Assembly: GCF_964187635.1 (NCBI RefSeq)
Contig: NZ_CAXLMO010000001.1
Location: 20,083 to 84,082 of the forward strand
Length of the DNA stretch: 64,000 bases
Direction of reading: 5' to 3'
Origin: Seribacter sulfatis
GTDB taxonomy: Bacteria; Verrucomicrobiota; Verrucomicrobiia; Opitutales; Seribacteraceae
Each line of letters starts with the position of its first letter. Within the stretch, counting starts at the first letter, position 1. The notes under the pieces were generated by a model. That model worked only from the letters and a program-made list of their open reading frames with translations. It was not told the origin of the DNA and made no database searches. A program made the translations under genes and the position numbers. Below, in pieces: positions 7,336 through 15,474 of this stretch.

Positions 7336-9504
7336 ATGGCACCAGAACAATCATCTGACCAAAGTAAGTTGCAGTTAAGCATGCAACAAAAAATAAGTAT
7401 TCTTTTATCTTTCGCGAAAGATAAAGTCATTGAACAGATTCAGTGCGTTTGGTTCATCATTATGTATCTGGTAGTCTTTCAAATACTGGTACTGGGTTTA
7501 CCAATTGTGTACTCACTAATGATTGCCGTCGGTATTCTCATTGTGATTGTCGGATTAGCCTTTTTTATGGAGGGCTTAAGACTTGGCTTAATGCCATTAG
7601 GCGAGACACTAGGTTCTACTTTACCGAGGAAGAAAATACTCGGTATTCCTTGCTTGCCTGCTAGTTTGGCTTTCGGTTTTGTTTTGGGAGCTTTTGCAAC
7701 TTTTGCCGAACCAGCGATTGGAGTACTTCGAGCAGCAGGATCTGGGGTTGACCCAACTGCTGCACCATTACTTTGGACAATACTTAACACAGGAGCAGCC
7801 ATGCTCGTTAATTGTGTGGGTGTTGGTGTGGGTATTGCAGTATTACTTGGTGTTTTGAGGTTTTACAAAGGGTGGTCATTGAAGCCCTTTATTTATGTAG
7901 GGGTTGTTGTTTTATCGTGCATTACTCTCTACATGCAGTTTTCCGATGATAGGTTAAGGCATGTACTTGGACTTGCTTGGGATTGTGGAGCAGTTACAAC
8001 AGGCCCTGTTACAGTACCCCTTGTTTTGGCTCTTGGGATTGGTGTTTGCCGTATCGTTTCAACTGGAGGCTCAAGCAACACTGGTTTTGGCGTCGTTACA
8101 CTCGCTTCCCTTTTCCCAATTTTGGCAGTGATGTGTTACGCTTTGTTTCTTTTCAACGGAGACAATTACTACATGGCTAAGCACTCAAAGGCTGATTGGC
8201 ATATCAATGCCGGCGAGTACGGTAAAAACTACCCAAAGGACCTTCAGCAATATGGGGATATTGTTGCTGCTGAAAGATTAGCCGCTTCAGGTGCCATTGA
8301 TGAGACCGAATTATTTTGGTCTCTTTCAAGTGCGGAGAGGGAATCAGTTGATAAATATCTTCAAGAATTTCATAAATTACCAGAAGGCTATGCTTTAAAG
8401 ACAAGAATAACGGAGGGTAAAATTGTACCCAACTCAATTGGGGGGGATAATGATGATTCCCGCGAGAATGTTGAGGTTCAGGGAGCCAAGACTTATGTGG
8501 TAAGAGAAGGATTTAAGGCACCGGACGGCGTTTGGGATGAGGATGCTGATATTGCGACTGCATTTACTAATAAATTTGATTTCTTCCCAAATACTTTTAA
8601 GCCCGAAGAAGATAAAAACGGAAACGGGATATTAGATGCAGGTGAAGATTTTTACAGTGTCAAGGAGAGTGGAGTGATAGATTACACTAAGAAAAACGGC
8701 GAGCTTGATGGCCCTGATCAAGATAGGGGAGCATTGGAAGGAGCTGTATGGGCAATTGTTCCATTGTGTTCGATTCTTTTACTTGTATTAATGGGTGGAC
8801 TAAGGCAAAAACCTAAACATTTAGATGAGTTATTTATCGGTATCGCATGTGCTGTTATTGGTATGTGTTTATTCAATCTTGGTATCGCACTTGGATTAAC
8901 ACCCCTTGGAGAACAGTTGGGTGGAAATGTTGTATCTAGTTTTACCTCTATACAACCATGGCAAAGCGAAGGTTTTGTAGAACCTCTCTTCAAAACGTCG
9001 ACTGCCGGAAAATGCTTAGCGATCCTTTTCGGTTTTATTCTAGGGTATGGTGCAACACTTGCAGAACCAGCACTTAATGCATTAGGTTCAACCGTAGAAA
9101 AAATAACCGTGGGAGCGTTTAAGAAGAATCTGCTGATGCAAGCAGTTGCAACAGGGGTTGCTCTTGGTATTGCCACTGGTGTTGCTAAGATTGCTTTTAA
9201 TTTAGAACTTTGGTATTTATTAATACCGCCTTACGCATTTCTCCTCGTCCTTACATATTTCTCAAGTGAAGATTTTGTAAATTTTGGTTGGGATAGTGCA
9301 GGGGTAACTACAGGACCAATTACAGTTCCGCTTGTACTCGCAATGGGATTAGGCATCGGTGCTAAAACAGGTGCAATTGACGGATTTGGTGTTCTTTCAT
9401 TAGCATCTGTTGGACCAATCATAACAGTTCTAACTGTAGGACTATTAGTGAAGAAAAAGCCGAGCGCATCTGAGAGTATTGAAAATTCAATGGAGACTGC
9501 ATAA
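7336..9504 (+). CDS. Double DUF1538 membrane protein with EF-hand insert
   Basis: A 722-residue polytopic membrane protein made of two DUF1538 halves, about residues 30-275 and 475-710. The halves repeat the same landmarks: F-A-E-P-A and L-A-E-P-A, then W-D-C-G-A-V-T-T-G-P-V-T-V-P-L-V-L-A and W-D-S-A-G-V-T-T-G-P-I-T-V-P-L-V-L-A. This internal duplication looks like that of inverted- or tandem-repeat transporters. Between them is a soluble acidic insert at about 276-465 holding a canonical EF-hand loop at 426-437 (D, N, N, D, E at positions 1, 3, 5, 9, 12 with Gly at 6), so calcium binding is plausible. DUF1538 proteins are of unknown function; a channel or transporter is inferred. The PII-like gene starts one base after its stop, pointing to PII-type control of the membrane protein. 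Confidence 0.88.
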   Translation: MAPEQSSDQSKLQLSMQQKISILLSFAKDKVIEQIQCVWFIIMYLVVFQILVLGLPIVYSLMIAVGILIVIVGLAFFMEGLRLGLMPLGETLGSTLPRKKILGIPCLPASLAFGFVLGAFATFAEPAIGVLRAAGSGVDPTAAPLLWTILNTGAAMLVNCVGVGVGIAVLLGVLRFYKGWSLKPFIYVGVVVLSCITLYMQFSDDRLRHVLGLAWDCGAVTTGPVTVPLVLALGIGVCRIVSTGGSSNTGFGVVTLASLFPILAVMCYALFLFNGDNYYMAKHSKADWHINAGEYGKNYPKDLQQYGDIVAAERLAASGAIDETELFWSLSSAERESVDKYLQEFHKLPEGYALKTRITEGKIVPNSIGGDNDDSRENVEVQGAKTYVVREGFKAPDGVWDEDADIATAFTNKFDFFPNTFKPEEDKNGNGILDAGEDFYSVKESGVIDYTKKNGELDGPDQDRGALEGAVWAIVPLCSILLLVLMGGLRQKPKHLDELFIGIACAVIGMCLFNLGIALGLTPLGEQLGGNVVSSFTSIQPWQSEGFVEPLFKTSTAGKCLAILFGFILGYGATLAEPALNALGSTVEKITVGAFKKNLLMQAVATGVALGIATGVAKIAFNLELWYLLIPPYAFLLVLTYFSSEDFVNFGWDSAGVTTGPITVPLVLAMGLGIGAKTGAIDGFGVLSLASVGPIITVLTVGLLVKKKPSASESIENSMETA

Positions 9505-9505
9505 T

Positions 9506-10618
9506 ATGAGCGAACTTACAATTAGCAATAGTGTGTCTTTATTGACACTAATCTTACCAAAAGAATCCGTAGGGCATGTTGCCAAGGCAATCTCGGAAGC
9601 AGGTGCAAAAGGGATTGTTCAAATTAGTGCAAGAGGTTCCGTTTTAAACGAAGGCGGTTTTTTGCAGAAAATGTTCCCTCCCCCTGCACCTGAGCAGCAG
9701 TTGCTACAAGCTTTGGTTCCAAACTCAAAGATTGAGGAAATCTCAGACAAAGCAATTGAAGTTGGTAATCTTGATAAAGTAGGGGGTGGTGCAGTATTTA
9801 CAATCTCATGTAATGATGCTCATTTTTCAAAGAATTTCCCTACGAATATAGGAGATTCTGAAAGTAACGACACCAATACTTCCTCCGGTAACTTGGAGGC
9901 AATTTGTTGTATTTGTGAAATAGGTGTTGCAGATGATATTGCAAAGGCGGCACTACAAAACGGTGCTCCTGGTCCTACTGTTACCTTTGGTGAAGGAGGA
10001 GGAGTTAGAGATAAAATTCCTATTTTACGAATTACAAAAGGTCCAGAAAAGGAATTCGTATGGTGCGTAGTCGACAAATCTGATTCAGACGCAATTTTTG
10101 CCGATATGGCTAGAGCAGGGCGAATTACAGAACCTGGTAGAGGCTTTATGTATTCGATTCCTGTTAGTTCTGGACTGATCAATGTCTCCAGTACGGTTTC
10201 ATCTTCTGCACATGGAGCAAACATGGAACAAATTATCGCAGCACTCGATGACCTTAAGGGTGATAAAGATTGGAGGCAGTCGATTGATGCTCAAAAGGGT
10301 AAAACTCTTAAAACCACTTATTTAGAAAATTTAGTTGGTATTTATTGTATAATTCCGAGAGATAATTACTCAGAAGTGTATGATGCAGTTCTCGCTTCTG
10401 GTGCTCCTGGTGTGAGCACGAATTTTGGCGTGATGGTAGATTCTGATAGTGACCAACAACAAAATGAAGAATGGGCACTAGTTTATACTTCAGTTGGCCC
10501 AAATAGTGTTGATGGATTAAGAACTACTGTGGAAGAAAAGATTGAATCACTTGGCATCGACAGGTTCGCATTTTATACTTTACCAATACCGAGAGCTTTG
10601 ACCTACCTGGGTGGTTGA
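9506..10618 (+). CDS. Triple PII-like regulatory protein paired with DUF1538
   Basis: A 370-residue soluble protein with three PII-like segments, at about 5-120, 125-225 and 270-370. Each has a beta strand, the alternating helix and a G-A-P-G-like turn (N-G-A-P-G-P-T-V, S-G-A-P-G-V-S), and the middle one ends with R-I-T-E-P-G-R-G-F, like the C-loop end of PII. Three tandem domains in one chain would mimic a PII trimer. I chose the ATG at 9506, not the in-frame ATG at 9479, because 9506 has a GGAGA ribosome site 9 bases upstream and sits one base after the DUF1538 stop; the earlier start would overlap that gene. PII proteins read nucleotides and 2-oxoglutarate or bicarbonate-linked signals and gate membrane transporters; here the target is most likely the DUF1538 protein. 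Its end abuts prmA with no gap. Confidence 0.82.
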   Translation: MSELTISNSVSLLTLILPKESVGHVAKAISEAGAKGIVQISARGSVLNEGGFLQKMFPPPAPEQQLLQALVPNSKIEEISDKAIEVGNLDKVGGGAVFTISCNDAHFSKNFPTNIGDSESNDTNTSSGNLEAICCICEIGVADDIAKAALQNGAPGPTVTFGEGGGVRDKIPILRITKGPEKEFVWCVVDKSDSDAIFADMARAGRITEPGRGFMYSIPVSSGLINVSSTVSSSAHGANMEQIIAALDDLKGDKDWRQSIDAQKGKTLKTTYLENLVGIYCIIPRDNYSEVYDAVLASGAPGVSTNFGVMVDSDSDQQQNEEWALVYTSVGPNSVDGLRTTVEEKIESLGIDRFAFYTLPIPRALTYLGG

Positions 10619-11506
10619 TTAATTTGCATTCAACATCTGTATCCTAATCAAGCTCCAATCGTTCATTTTTTTAATAACGGTTTTGGAGTCAACACCCAGT
10701 TTTTTCAGTGTTGCTTTAAAGTACTGATCCAACTCTGAGCATTCTTTACTGAGTATTCCGGATAATATCAGCACCCCATCGTTATTAACTAATGTAATCA
10801 AGGTTTCTGCATTTTTTTGTAGAATATCAGCTTGAATATTTGCGACTACAAAGTTGTATCTTTTATTTCCTGTTACTGTATCTAAATCGGCCGTTTTAAA
10901 ATTAACCTTGTTGTTATCATTCATTTCCGCGTTTTCTTGTGAGACTTTAATTGCAAGCGGATCATTATCAATAGCAAGAATTTCTTCAAAACCTAGAATA
11001 CTGGCTGTTAATGCAAGTATACCGGACCCGCATCCGATATCCAAAAAATTATGTTTCAAATGATTTGGAATTTTCTCGTTTAATTCTACAATCTCTTCCA
11101 GGCACAATTTTGTAGTCTCATGATTCCCTGTACCAAAGGCCATACCTGGATCAAGGAATAACCTAAAGTTATCCTTCGGTATAATATAACTTTTTTTACA
11201 CCAAATCGGGACCCAATGGAATGTACCAATAGACCATGGATGAAAATGTTTTTTATAGGAGTTGACCCAGTCTTCTTGATCGAGTTCAGAAATCAATAAT
11301 TCAGGTATCTCTATTATTTCTAATGTATAAAATAATTCTTTTAAGGATTCTTCCGCATCCAAGGAAGTATCGAAATAACCTTCTAGAAATGAAGTGCTCT
11401 TCGAATGGCGGAAATGCAAAACCCAATTGTGTGGCGTAATTTCGTATAGTGCATCCTCTAATTGTTCTACTAAATTTTCCTCAATTGGTAAATGAACTTT
11501 GATCAT
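10619..11506 (-). CDS. prmA: Ribosomal protein L11 methyltransferase
   Basis: A 295-residue class I SAM methyltransferase matching PrmA in length and layout. An N-terminal substrate-recognition domain (about 1-100) precedes the catalytic domain. The PrmA-specific G-M-A-F-G-T-G-N-H-E-T-T motif is at 121-132 and the SAM-binding D-I-G-C-G-S-G is at 156-162, followed by the acidic residue of A-I-D-N-D-P. The V-A-N-I post-motif is also present. It methylates ribosomal protein L11 in the cytoplasm. It is the last gene of the manA-grpE-dnaJ-rfaE2-purN-prmA run and its ATG overlaps the purN end by four bases, suggesting translational coupling. Its stop codon directly abuts the stop of the convergent PII-like gene. 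Confidence 0.93.
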   Translation of the reverse strand: MIKVHLPIEENLVEQLEDALYEITPHNWVLHFRHSKSTSFLEGYFDTSLDAEESLKELFYTLEIIEIPELLISELDQEDWVNSYKKHFHPWSIGTFHWVPIWCKKSYIIPKDNFRLFLDPGMAFGTGNHETTKLCLEEIVELNEKIPNHLKHNFLDIGCGSGILALTASILGFEEILAIDNDPLAIKVSQENAEMNDNNKVNFKTADLDTVTGNKRYNFVVANIQADILQKNAETLITLVNNDGVLILSGILSKECSELDQYFKATLKKLGVDSKTVIKKMNDWSLIRIQMLNAN

Positions 11507-12093
11507 TCTATAAAAGGAATCACCCCAATAGCTAGATCACGTATAACCCATGGCAGTAACATATGCTCCGCTGCGTTTACCTTTTGCTTCACAAGTTCGA
11601 GTACATCTCCATTCATTATTCGTACCGGTGCCTGTGCGATTATTTCACCGCCATCAATTTCTTCGTTTACCCAGTGGACTGTACACCCGGTAATTTTAAC
11701 CTTCTTATTAAATGCCCTCTCGATAGAATTTAATCCTGGAAAACTTGGTAATAAACTTGGGTGGAGGTTAATGATTTTATTTTTGAATTCTGATAAAAAT
11801 TTCGGTTTTAAAATCCTCATAAATCCTGCGAGCACAATTAAATCAGGATTTAATTCTTGGATTGAATGGATCCATTTATCTTCCTCTGTCACGCTAATTA
11901 TAGTTTTTTGATTTCCAGGATCCAGGTAATTGGAGGAAAAATTAAAACTTTTTGCATGTTCTAAAATCATTGCTTCTCTTACGTCAGAGAAGACACCTAC
12001 AATCTCAGCTTCTCCTAACTGTTGCTCTATTGCAGCTTTCATAATTGCAACTGCATTTGTACCCTCACCTGATCCTAAAATAACAATTCTCAT
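11503..12093 (-). CDS. purN: Phosphoribosylglycinamide formyltransferase
   Basis: A 196-residue GAR transformylase, the 10-formyltetrahydrofolate-dependent third step of purine synthesis. The N-terminal I-L-G-S-G-E-G-T-N phosphate-binding loop, the N-L-H-P-S-L-L-P-S-F-P-G motif with catalytic N109 and H111, and D147 in E-E-I-D-G-G are all present. Length is normal for PurN. It lies nine bases after rfaE2 and overlaps prmA by four bases. The Gly-Ser-Gly-Glu-Gly-Thr loop replaces the more common G-S-G-S-N but keeps its glycines. Confidence 0.94.
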   Translation of the reverse strand: MRIVILGSGEGTNAVAIMKAAIEQQLGEAEIVGVFSDVREAMILEHAKSFNFSSNYLDPGNQKTIISVTEEDKWIHSIQELNPDLIVLAGFMRILKPKFLSEFKNKIINLHPSLLPSFPGLNSIERAFNKKVKITGCTVHWVNEEIDGGEIIAQAPVRIMNGDVLELVKQKVNAAEHMLLPWVIRDLAIGVIPFIE

Positions 12094-12102
12094 TTAAATC
12101 GA

Positions 12103-12603
12103 TTAATCAAAATTTGAAACTATATTATTTATTAGAGACGATGTACTTCTTCCAGGCAAGAAAGATACGAATTCAATTTTTGATTTCACTTCCTTTAAAG
12201 CTTCGTGCTCGGCGGTATTAATTTTCGATTCATCATAATCTCCTGCCTTTGCATAGATATCCGGTTTAAGAAGAAGAATCTCATCAACCAGTCTTGTAGA
12301 ATCAAAAATAGTTACACCCGCAACACATTGAAGACTAGTTAGTAAATAGGCACGATCAATTTCGTTTACAATTGGCCGTTTTGGTCCCTTCAGGTTTTTT
12401 ATGCTAGAGTCAGAATTAATCGCTACCCATAGGTAATCTCCTAGCTTACTTGCTTCTATTAATGAAAAAACATGACCACTATGTAAGAGGTCAAAGCATC
12501 CGTTTGTTAACACAAAAGTTTTCTTTTCTTTCTTTGCCTTATTCCTAAAGCTCACGGCATCTTGTAATGATACCGCCGAATTTTTAATCAGGTTTTTATC
12601 CAA
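12103..12603 (-). CDS. rfaE2: D-glycero-beta-D-manno-heptose 1-phosphate adenylyltransferase (RfaE2/HldE C-domain)
   Basis: A 166-residue nucleotidyltransferase of the cytidylyltransferase fold. G-C-F-D-L-L-H-S-G-H at 35-44 holds the HxGH nucleotide-binding motif, and L-P-G-R-S-T-S-S near the end matches the family's second motif. The length fits a stand-alone RfaE2 that activates heptose-1-phosphate for lipopolysaccharide core synthesis; the kinase half of HldE is absent here and would have to be elsewhere. Cytoplasmic. It sits between dnaJ (8-base gap) and purN (9-base gap) in one run. Confidence 0.88.
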   Translation of the reverse strand: MDKNLIKNSAVSLQDAVSFRNKAKKEKKTFVLTNGCFDLLHSGHVFSLIEASKLGDYLWVAINSDSSIKNLKGPKRPIVNEIDRAYLLTSLQCVAGVTIFDSTRLVDEILLLKPDIYAKAGDYDESKINTAEHEALKEVKSKIEFVSFLPGRSTSSLINNIVSNFD

Positions 12604-12611
12604 AATACAAA

Positions 12612-13760
12612 TTAATCAAATAATCTTTTCGCTTTTTCTAAAAATCCCTCATCTGCTTGAAGATCTTCTTCGCCGGACGCTTTCGCAAAATCAACCAATT
12701 TTTCTCTCTGTAATTTAGTTAACTTTTGCGGTACATGAATGATTATTCTAGCATAAAGATCTCCTTTTCGTGAAGGTGATCTTAGATTTGGCATTCCTTT
12801 ATCTTTAATTCTAAAAGTTTTATTTGCCTGCGTTCCGCCAGGGATTTTAAGAGATACCTTCCCTTCGAGTGTAGGAACTTGGGCAACACCACCCAATGTA
12901 GCTAGAGTAAAAGGTATTAATAGATCATGAAATAGATCGTCGTCATCTCGGTCAAATTTTGGATGTTCTTTGATCCTTACATCAACATAAAGGTCACCGG
13001 CAGGTCCTCCCATCGAGCCTGCATCTCCTCTTCCTCTCGAGCAAAGTCGATTTCCGTCACTTACTCCGGGTGGTATATTTACCTTCACTTTATCTGGAGA
13101 TTTTATTCTTCCATCTCCTCTGCATGCCTGGCAGGGGTTTTCAATGGTGACTCCACTTCCGCGACAGGCTGGGCATGTTCTTCTAATGCTTATGAATCCT
13201 TGATTGGATGCAACCTGCCCAATCCCTCCACAAGTTGAACACATAGATTTCCCTGATCCGCTCGTGGCTCCTGATCCTGTGCATTCCTTACATGTCGCAT
13301 GGTGTTGATACTTAATTTCTTTTTCGACACCTTTTGCGGCCTGTTCGAGCGAGATATCAACGCTTACCCTTAAATCTGAACCCCTCGTGCCTTCATTGGC
13401 ACTAGCGGAGTTGCCACCTCCAAAAAAATCTTCAAATATACTACCAAAACCGCTGTTACCACCACCCGATCCACCTCCAAATGCATCTCGAAAAAGGTCA
13501 AATGGATCTACCCCTTGTCCACCACTAGGACCCCCCCGGAATGCATCATGCCCATACTGATCGTACTTTCTTCTTTTATCTGGATCTTTTAAAATTTCGA
13601 AAGCAGCAGAAATTTCCTTAAATTTTTCTTCTGACTCTGAGTCCCCGGGGTTTTTATCTGGATGAAACTTAATTGCTAGTTTTCGATATGCTTTTTTAAT
13701 ATCGGCTTCCGTTGAGTTTCGTTCTACGCCGAGAACTTGGTAGTAGTCTTTATCTGACAT
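12612..13760 (-). CDS. dnaJ: Chaperone DnaJ
   Basis: A full-length type I DnaJ of 382 residues, co-chaperone of DnaK. The J-domain has HPD at 33-35, followed by a Gly/Phe-rich linker (about 75-125), four CxxCxGxG zinc motifs (CKECTGSG, CSTCGGIG, CPACRGSG, CQACRGDG; about 155-215) and the C-terminal substrate-binding domains. It follows grpE by 10 bases, so the two co-chaperones are co-transcribed, but dnaK is not next to them. No CIRCE element (TTAGCACTC-N9-GAGTGCTAA) is visible upstream. Confidence 0.97.
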   Translation of the reverse strand: MSDKDYYQVLGVERNSTEADIKKAYRKLAIKFHPDKNPGDSESEEKFKEISAAFEILKDPDKRRKYDQYGHDAFRGGPSGGQGVDPFDLFRDAFGGGSGGGNSGFGSIFEDFFGGGNSASANEGTRGSDLRVSVDISLEQAAKGVEKEIKYQHHATCKECTGSGATSGSGKSMCSTCGGIGQVASNQGFISIRRTCPACRGSGVTIENPCQACRGDGRIKSPDKVKVNIPPGVSDGNRLCSRGRGDAGSMGGPAGDLYVDVRIKEHPKFDRDDDDLFHDLLIPFTLATLGGVAQVPTLEGKVSLKIPGGTQANKTFRIKDKGMPNLRSPSRKGDLYARIIIHVPQKLTKLQREKLVDFAKASGEEDLQADEGFLEKAKRLFD

Positions 13761-13770
13761 AAATAAAATT

Positions 13771-14364
13771 TTAGTTTTCTTCTTTTATTTTTTTTGAAAG
13801 AACGACGCTTGCCGGTCTTAAGAGTTTTTCACCTAATTTATATCCGTTTCGAATGGTTTTTATCACAATACCATCTTCCATATCTTCTGATTCTTCATAA
13901 CTTATTGCTTCATGAAATTTAGCATCAAAGGCCTGGTCCGTTGGCTCTATAATACTCAGCCCGTATTCGCTGAGAATACTTTCTAATTGGTTCGTTGCCA
14001 TAGCAAAGCCTTCGACATAGCTTTTGGCCTCGTCATGTTTTGATGCTTCAGAAAGACCCATTTTAAAAGAGTCAATTATGGGCAACAAGTCGCCTATAAG
14101 TTGAGTGCGTGTTCTTTGTACAGCATCCTCTCGCTCTCTAATTGCTCTTTTTTTAATATTTTCTAAGTCAGCATGAACTCGAAGGTATTTGTTTTGAAGG
14201 TCATCCTGTTTGCCGTAAGCTTCTGTCAGTTTAGTTTCTAACCTATCCTGTGATTCTTCATCAGCTTTAGCTGCCGTGCTCTCGTCTGAATGACCGGAGT
14301 TATCATCACTGACTTTGTCACTAGTACCATTATCATCTATGTTGTTTTCTTGAGGGTCTTCCAT
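13771..14364 (-). CDS. grpE: Nucleotide exchange factor GrpE
   Basis: A 197-residue GrpE, which drives ADP release from DnaK. It has the acidic disordered N-terminus (about 1-45), the long coiled coil (about 45-110) with R-A-D/H-L-E-N-I-K-K-R-type signature (R-V-H-A-D-L-E-N-I-K-K-R), and the C-terminal beta domain ending in G-Y-K-L-G-E-K-L-L-R-P-A-S-V-V-L-S. It is followed by dnaJ after 10 bases. A perfect hairpin separates it from manA upstream, so it may have its own promoter or be subject to attenuation. Confidence 0.96.
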   Translation of the reverse strand: MEDPQENNIDDNGTSDKVSDDNSGHSDESTAAKADEESQDRLETKLTEAYGKQDDLQNKYLRVHADLENIKKRAIREREDAVQRTRTQLIGDLLPIIDSFKMGLSEASKHDEAKSYVEGFAMATNQLESILSEYGLSIIEPTDQAFDAKFHEAISYEESEDMEDGIVIKTIRNGYKLGEKLLRPASVVLSKKIKEEN

Positions 14365-14385
14365 AATTCAAAGTATAATATTAAA

Positions 14386-14407
14386 CCAATCAAAAAATCT
14401 TGATTGG
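14386..14407 (-). terminator. Hairpin between manA and grpE
   Basis: A perfect 8-base inverted repeat (CCAATCAA at 14386-14393, TTGATTGG at 14400-14407) with a 6-base loop. On the minus strand it lies 9 bases after the manA stop and is followed by TTTAATATTATAC, which reads as a weak T-tract and also contains a possible -10 element. It may be a terminator/attenuator that partly uncouples grpE-dnaJ from manA. Confidence 0.45.
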
Positions 14408-14416
14408 GACTTGGGG

Positions 14417-15403
14417 TCAATTGGAAACAAGCCCGCCTAAGTTATATTCATTTACAAATTGGTCCGTTACTAAGAAAACTGAATCGCTTAAGAGGGTTAC
14501 ATTGCATTCCGATGAAAAAGGGGATAGGACTTGCTCCCCTTTTTTTATTAAATCGGTACCGATCTGAATAGAACCTGAGATTAGGTGAATAATGGAGCAA
14601 TCTATGTCTGCAACTTTAAGATTTATCATTGTTCCTTTTTCTAAACTGTATTTTTTAATCCTGAAAAATTTGCAGTCGGCCAAGGTTAGAATTCCTTCAG
14701 AATTCTGAGTATTGAGTAGAGTAGGATTTATATCATTAAAATTTATACTCTTTAAAGATTCTTCGATATGAAGTGTTCGAGATCTGTTATTCTGGTCAAT
14801 TCTTCCCCAATCATAGACCCTGTATGTGGTATCTGAGTTTTGTTGAATTTCAAGTATTAAGTTCCCTCCGTCAATTGCATGAATTCGACCACTTTCGACG
14901 AGAACGGAGTCGCCTTCTTTAGATTCTATTCTGTGGCATAGGTTTTCCGCATCTTTATTTGCAAGTGCTTTTTTGAAATATTCCTTGTTTGTAGTTTCTT
15001 TAAACCCGATAAACAAACCAGCATCTCCCGTAGCATTTGCCACATACCAATTTTCAGTTTTTGGTTCACCATGAAGTGCAGATGCAATACTCTCGGGTGG
15101 ATGAACTTGTAAGCTGAGTCTTTCATGGCAATCAAGCCATTTTACTAAAATCGGGAACCTTGCCTCTTTTTGCCAAATAGGCCCCATAATTGTATCGCAG
15201 TTGTTTGCGATAATCTCCCTTAGTGGCATCCCTTCGTACAAATCGTTTAATGCGATTGATTGTGCTTCATTGCGATCTACAATATCCCATGACTCACCCA
15301 CTTTATCGGAGTCTAGTTTTATTTCTCTTTTAAAGAAAGTACTAAGCGAGGTTCCCCCCCACGGTCTTTCTTTATAAATAGGTTCAAACTTGATAATAGT
15401 CAT
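14417..15403 (-). CDS. manA: Class I mannose-6-phosphate isomerase
   Basis: A 328-residue type I phosphomannose isomerase, interconverting mannose-6-phosphate and fructose-6-phosphate. It has the N-terminal R-P-W-G-G-T-S-L signature and the metal-binding S-L-Q-V-H-P-P-E at about 105-112, and G-R-I-H-A-I-D-G-G at about 170-178, where the His is another zinc ligand. The length matches the short (Bacillus-type) family. It is the first gene of the minus-strand run and is divergent from ftsK. With glmS and fbp in this window it links sugar phosphates to cell-wall and polysaccharide precursors. Confidence 0.92.
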   Translation of the reverse strand: MTIIKFEPIYKERPWGGTSLSTFFKREIKLDSDKVGESWDIVDRNEAQSIALNDLYEGMPLREIIANNCDTIMGPIWQKEARFPILVKWLDCHERLSLQVHPPESIASALHGEPKTENWYVANATGDAGLFIGFKETTNKEYFKKALANKDAENLCHRIESKEGDSVLVESGRIHAIDGGNLILEIQQNSDTTYRVYDWGRIDQNNRSRTLHIEESLKSINFNDINPTLLNTQNSEGILTLADCKFFRIKKYSLEKGTMINLKVADIDCSIIHLISGSIQIGTDLIKKGEQVLSPFSSECNVTLLSDSVFLVTDQFVNEYNLGGLVSN

Positions 15404-15443
15404 AGAATTGTATTTTATAAGAATATGTGGTGGATTAAAAATT

Positions 15444-15461
15444 ATGCTAGAATGTTAGCAT
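15444..15461. promoter_or_regulatory. Palindrome in the manA/ftsK divergent promoter gap
   Basis: A perfect 6-6-6 dyad, ATGCTA at 15444-15449 and TAGCAT at 15456-15461, lies in the 71-base gap between the divergent manA and ftsK starts, just before the ftsK ribosome site (AGGGAG at 15465-15470). Its size and place suit an operator for a dimeric regulator, but it is short enough to arise by chance. Confidence 0.3.
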
Positions 15462-15474
15462 TGTAGGGAGTTGA

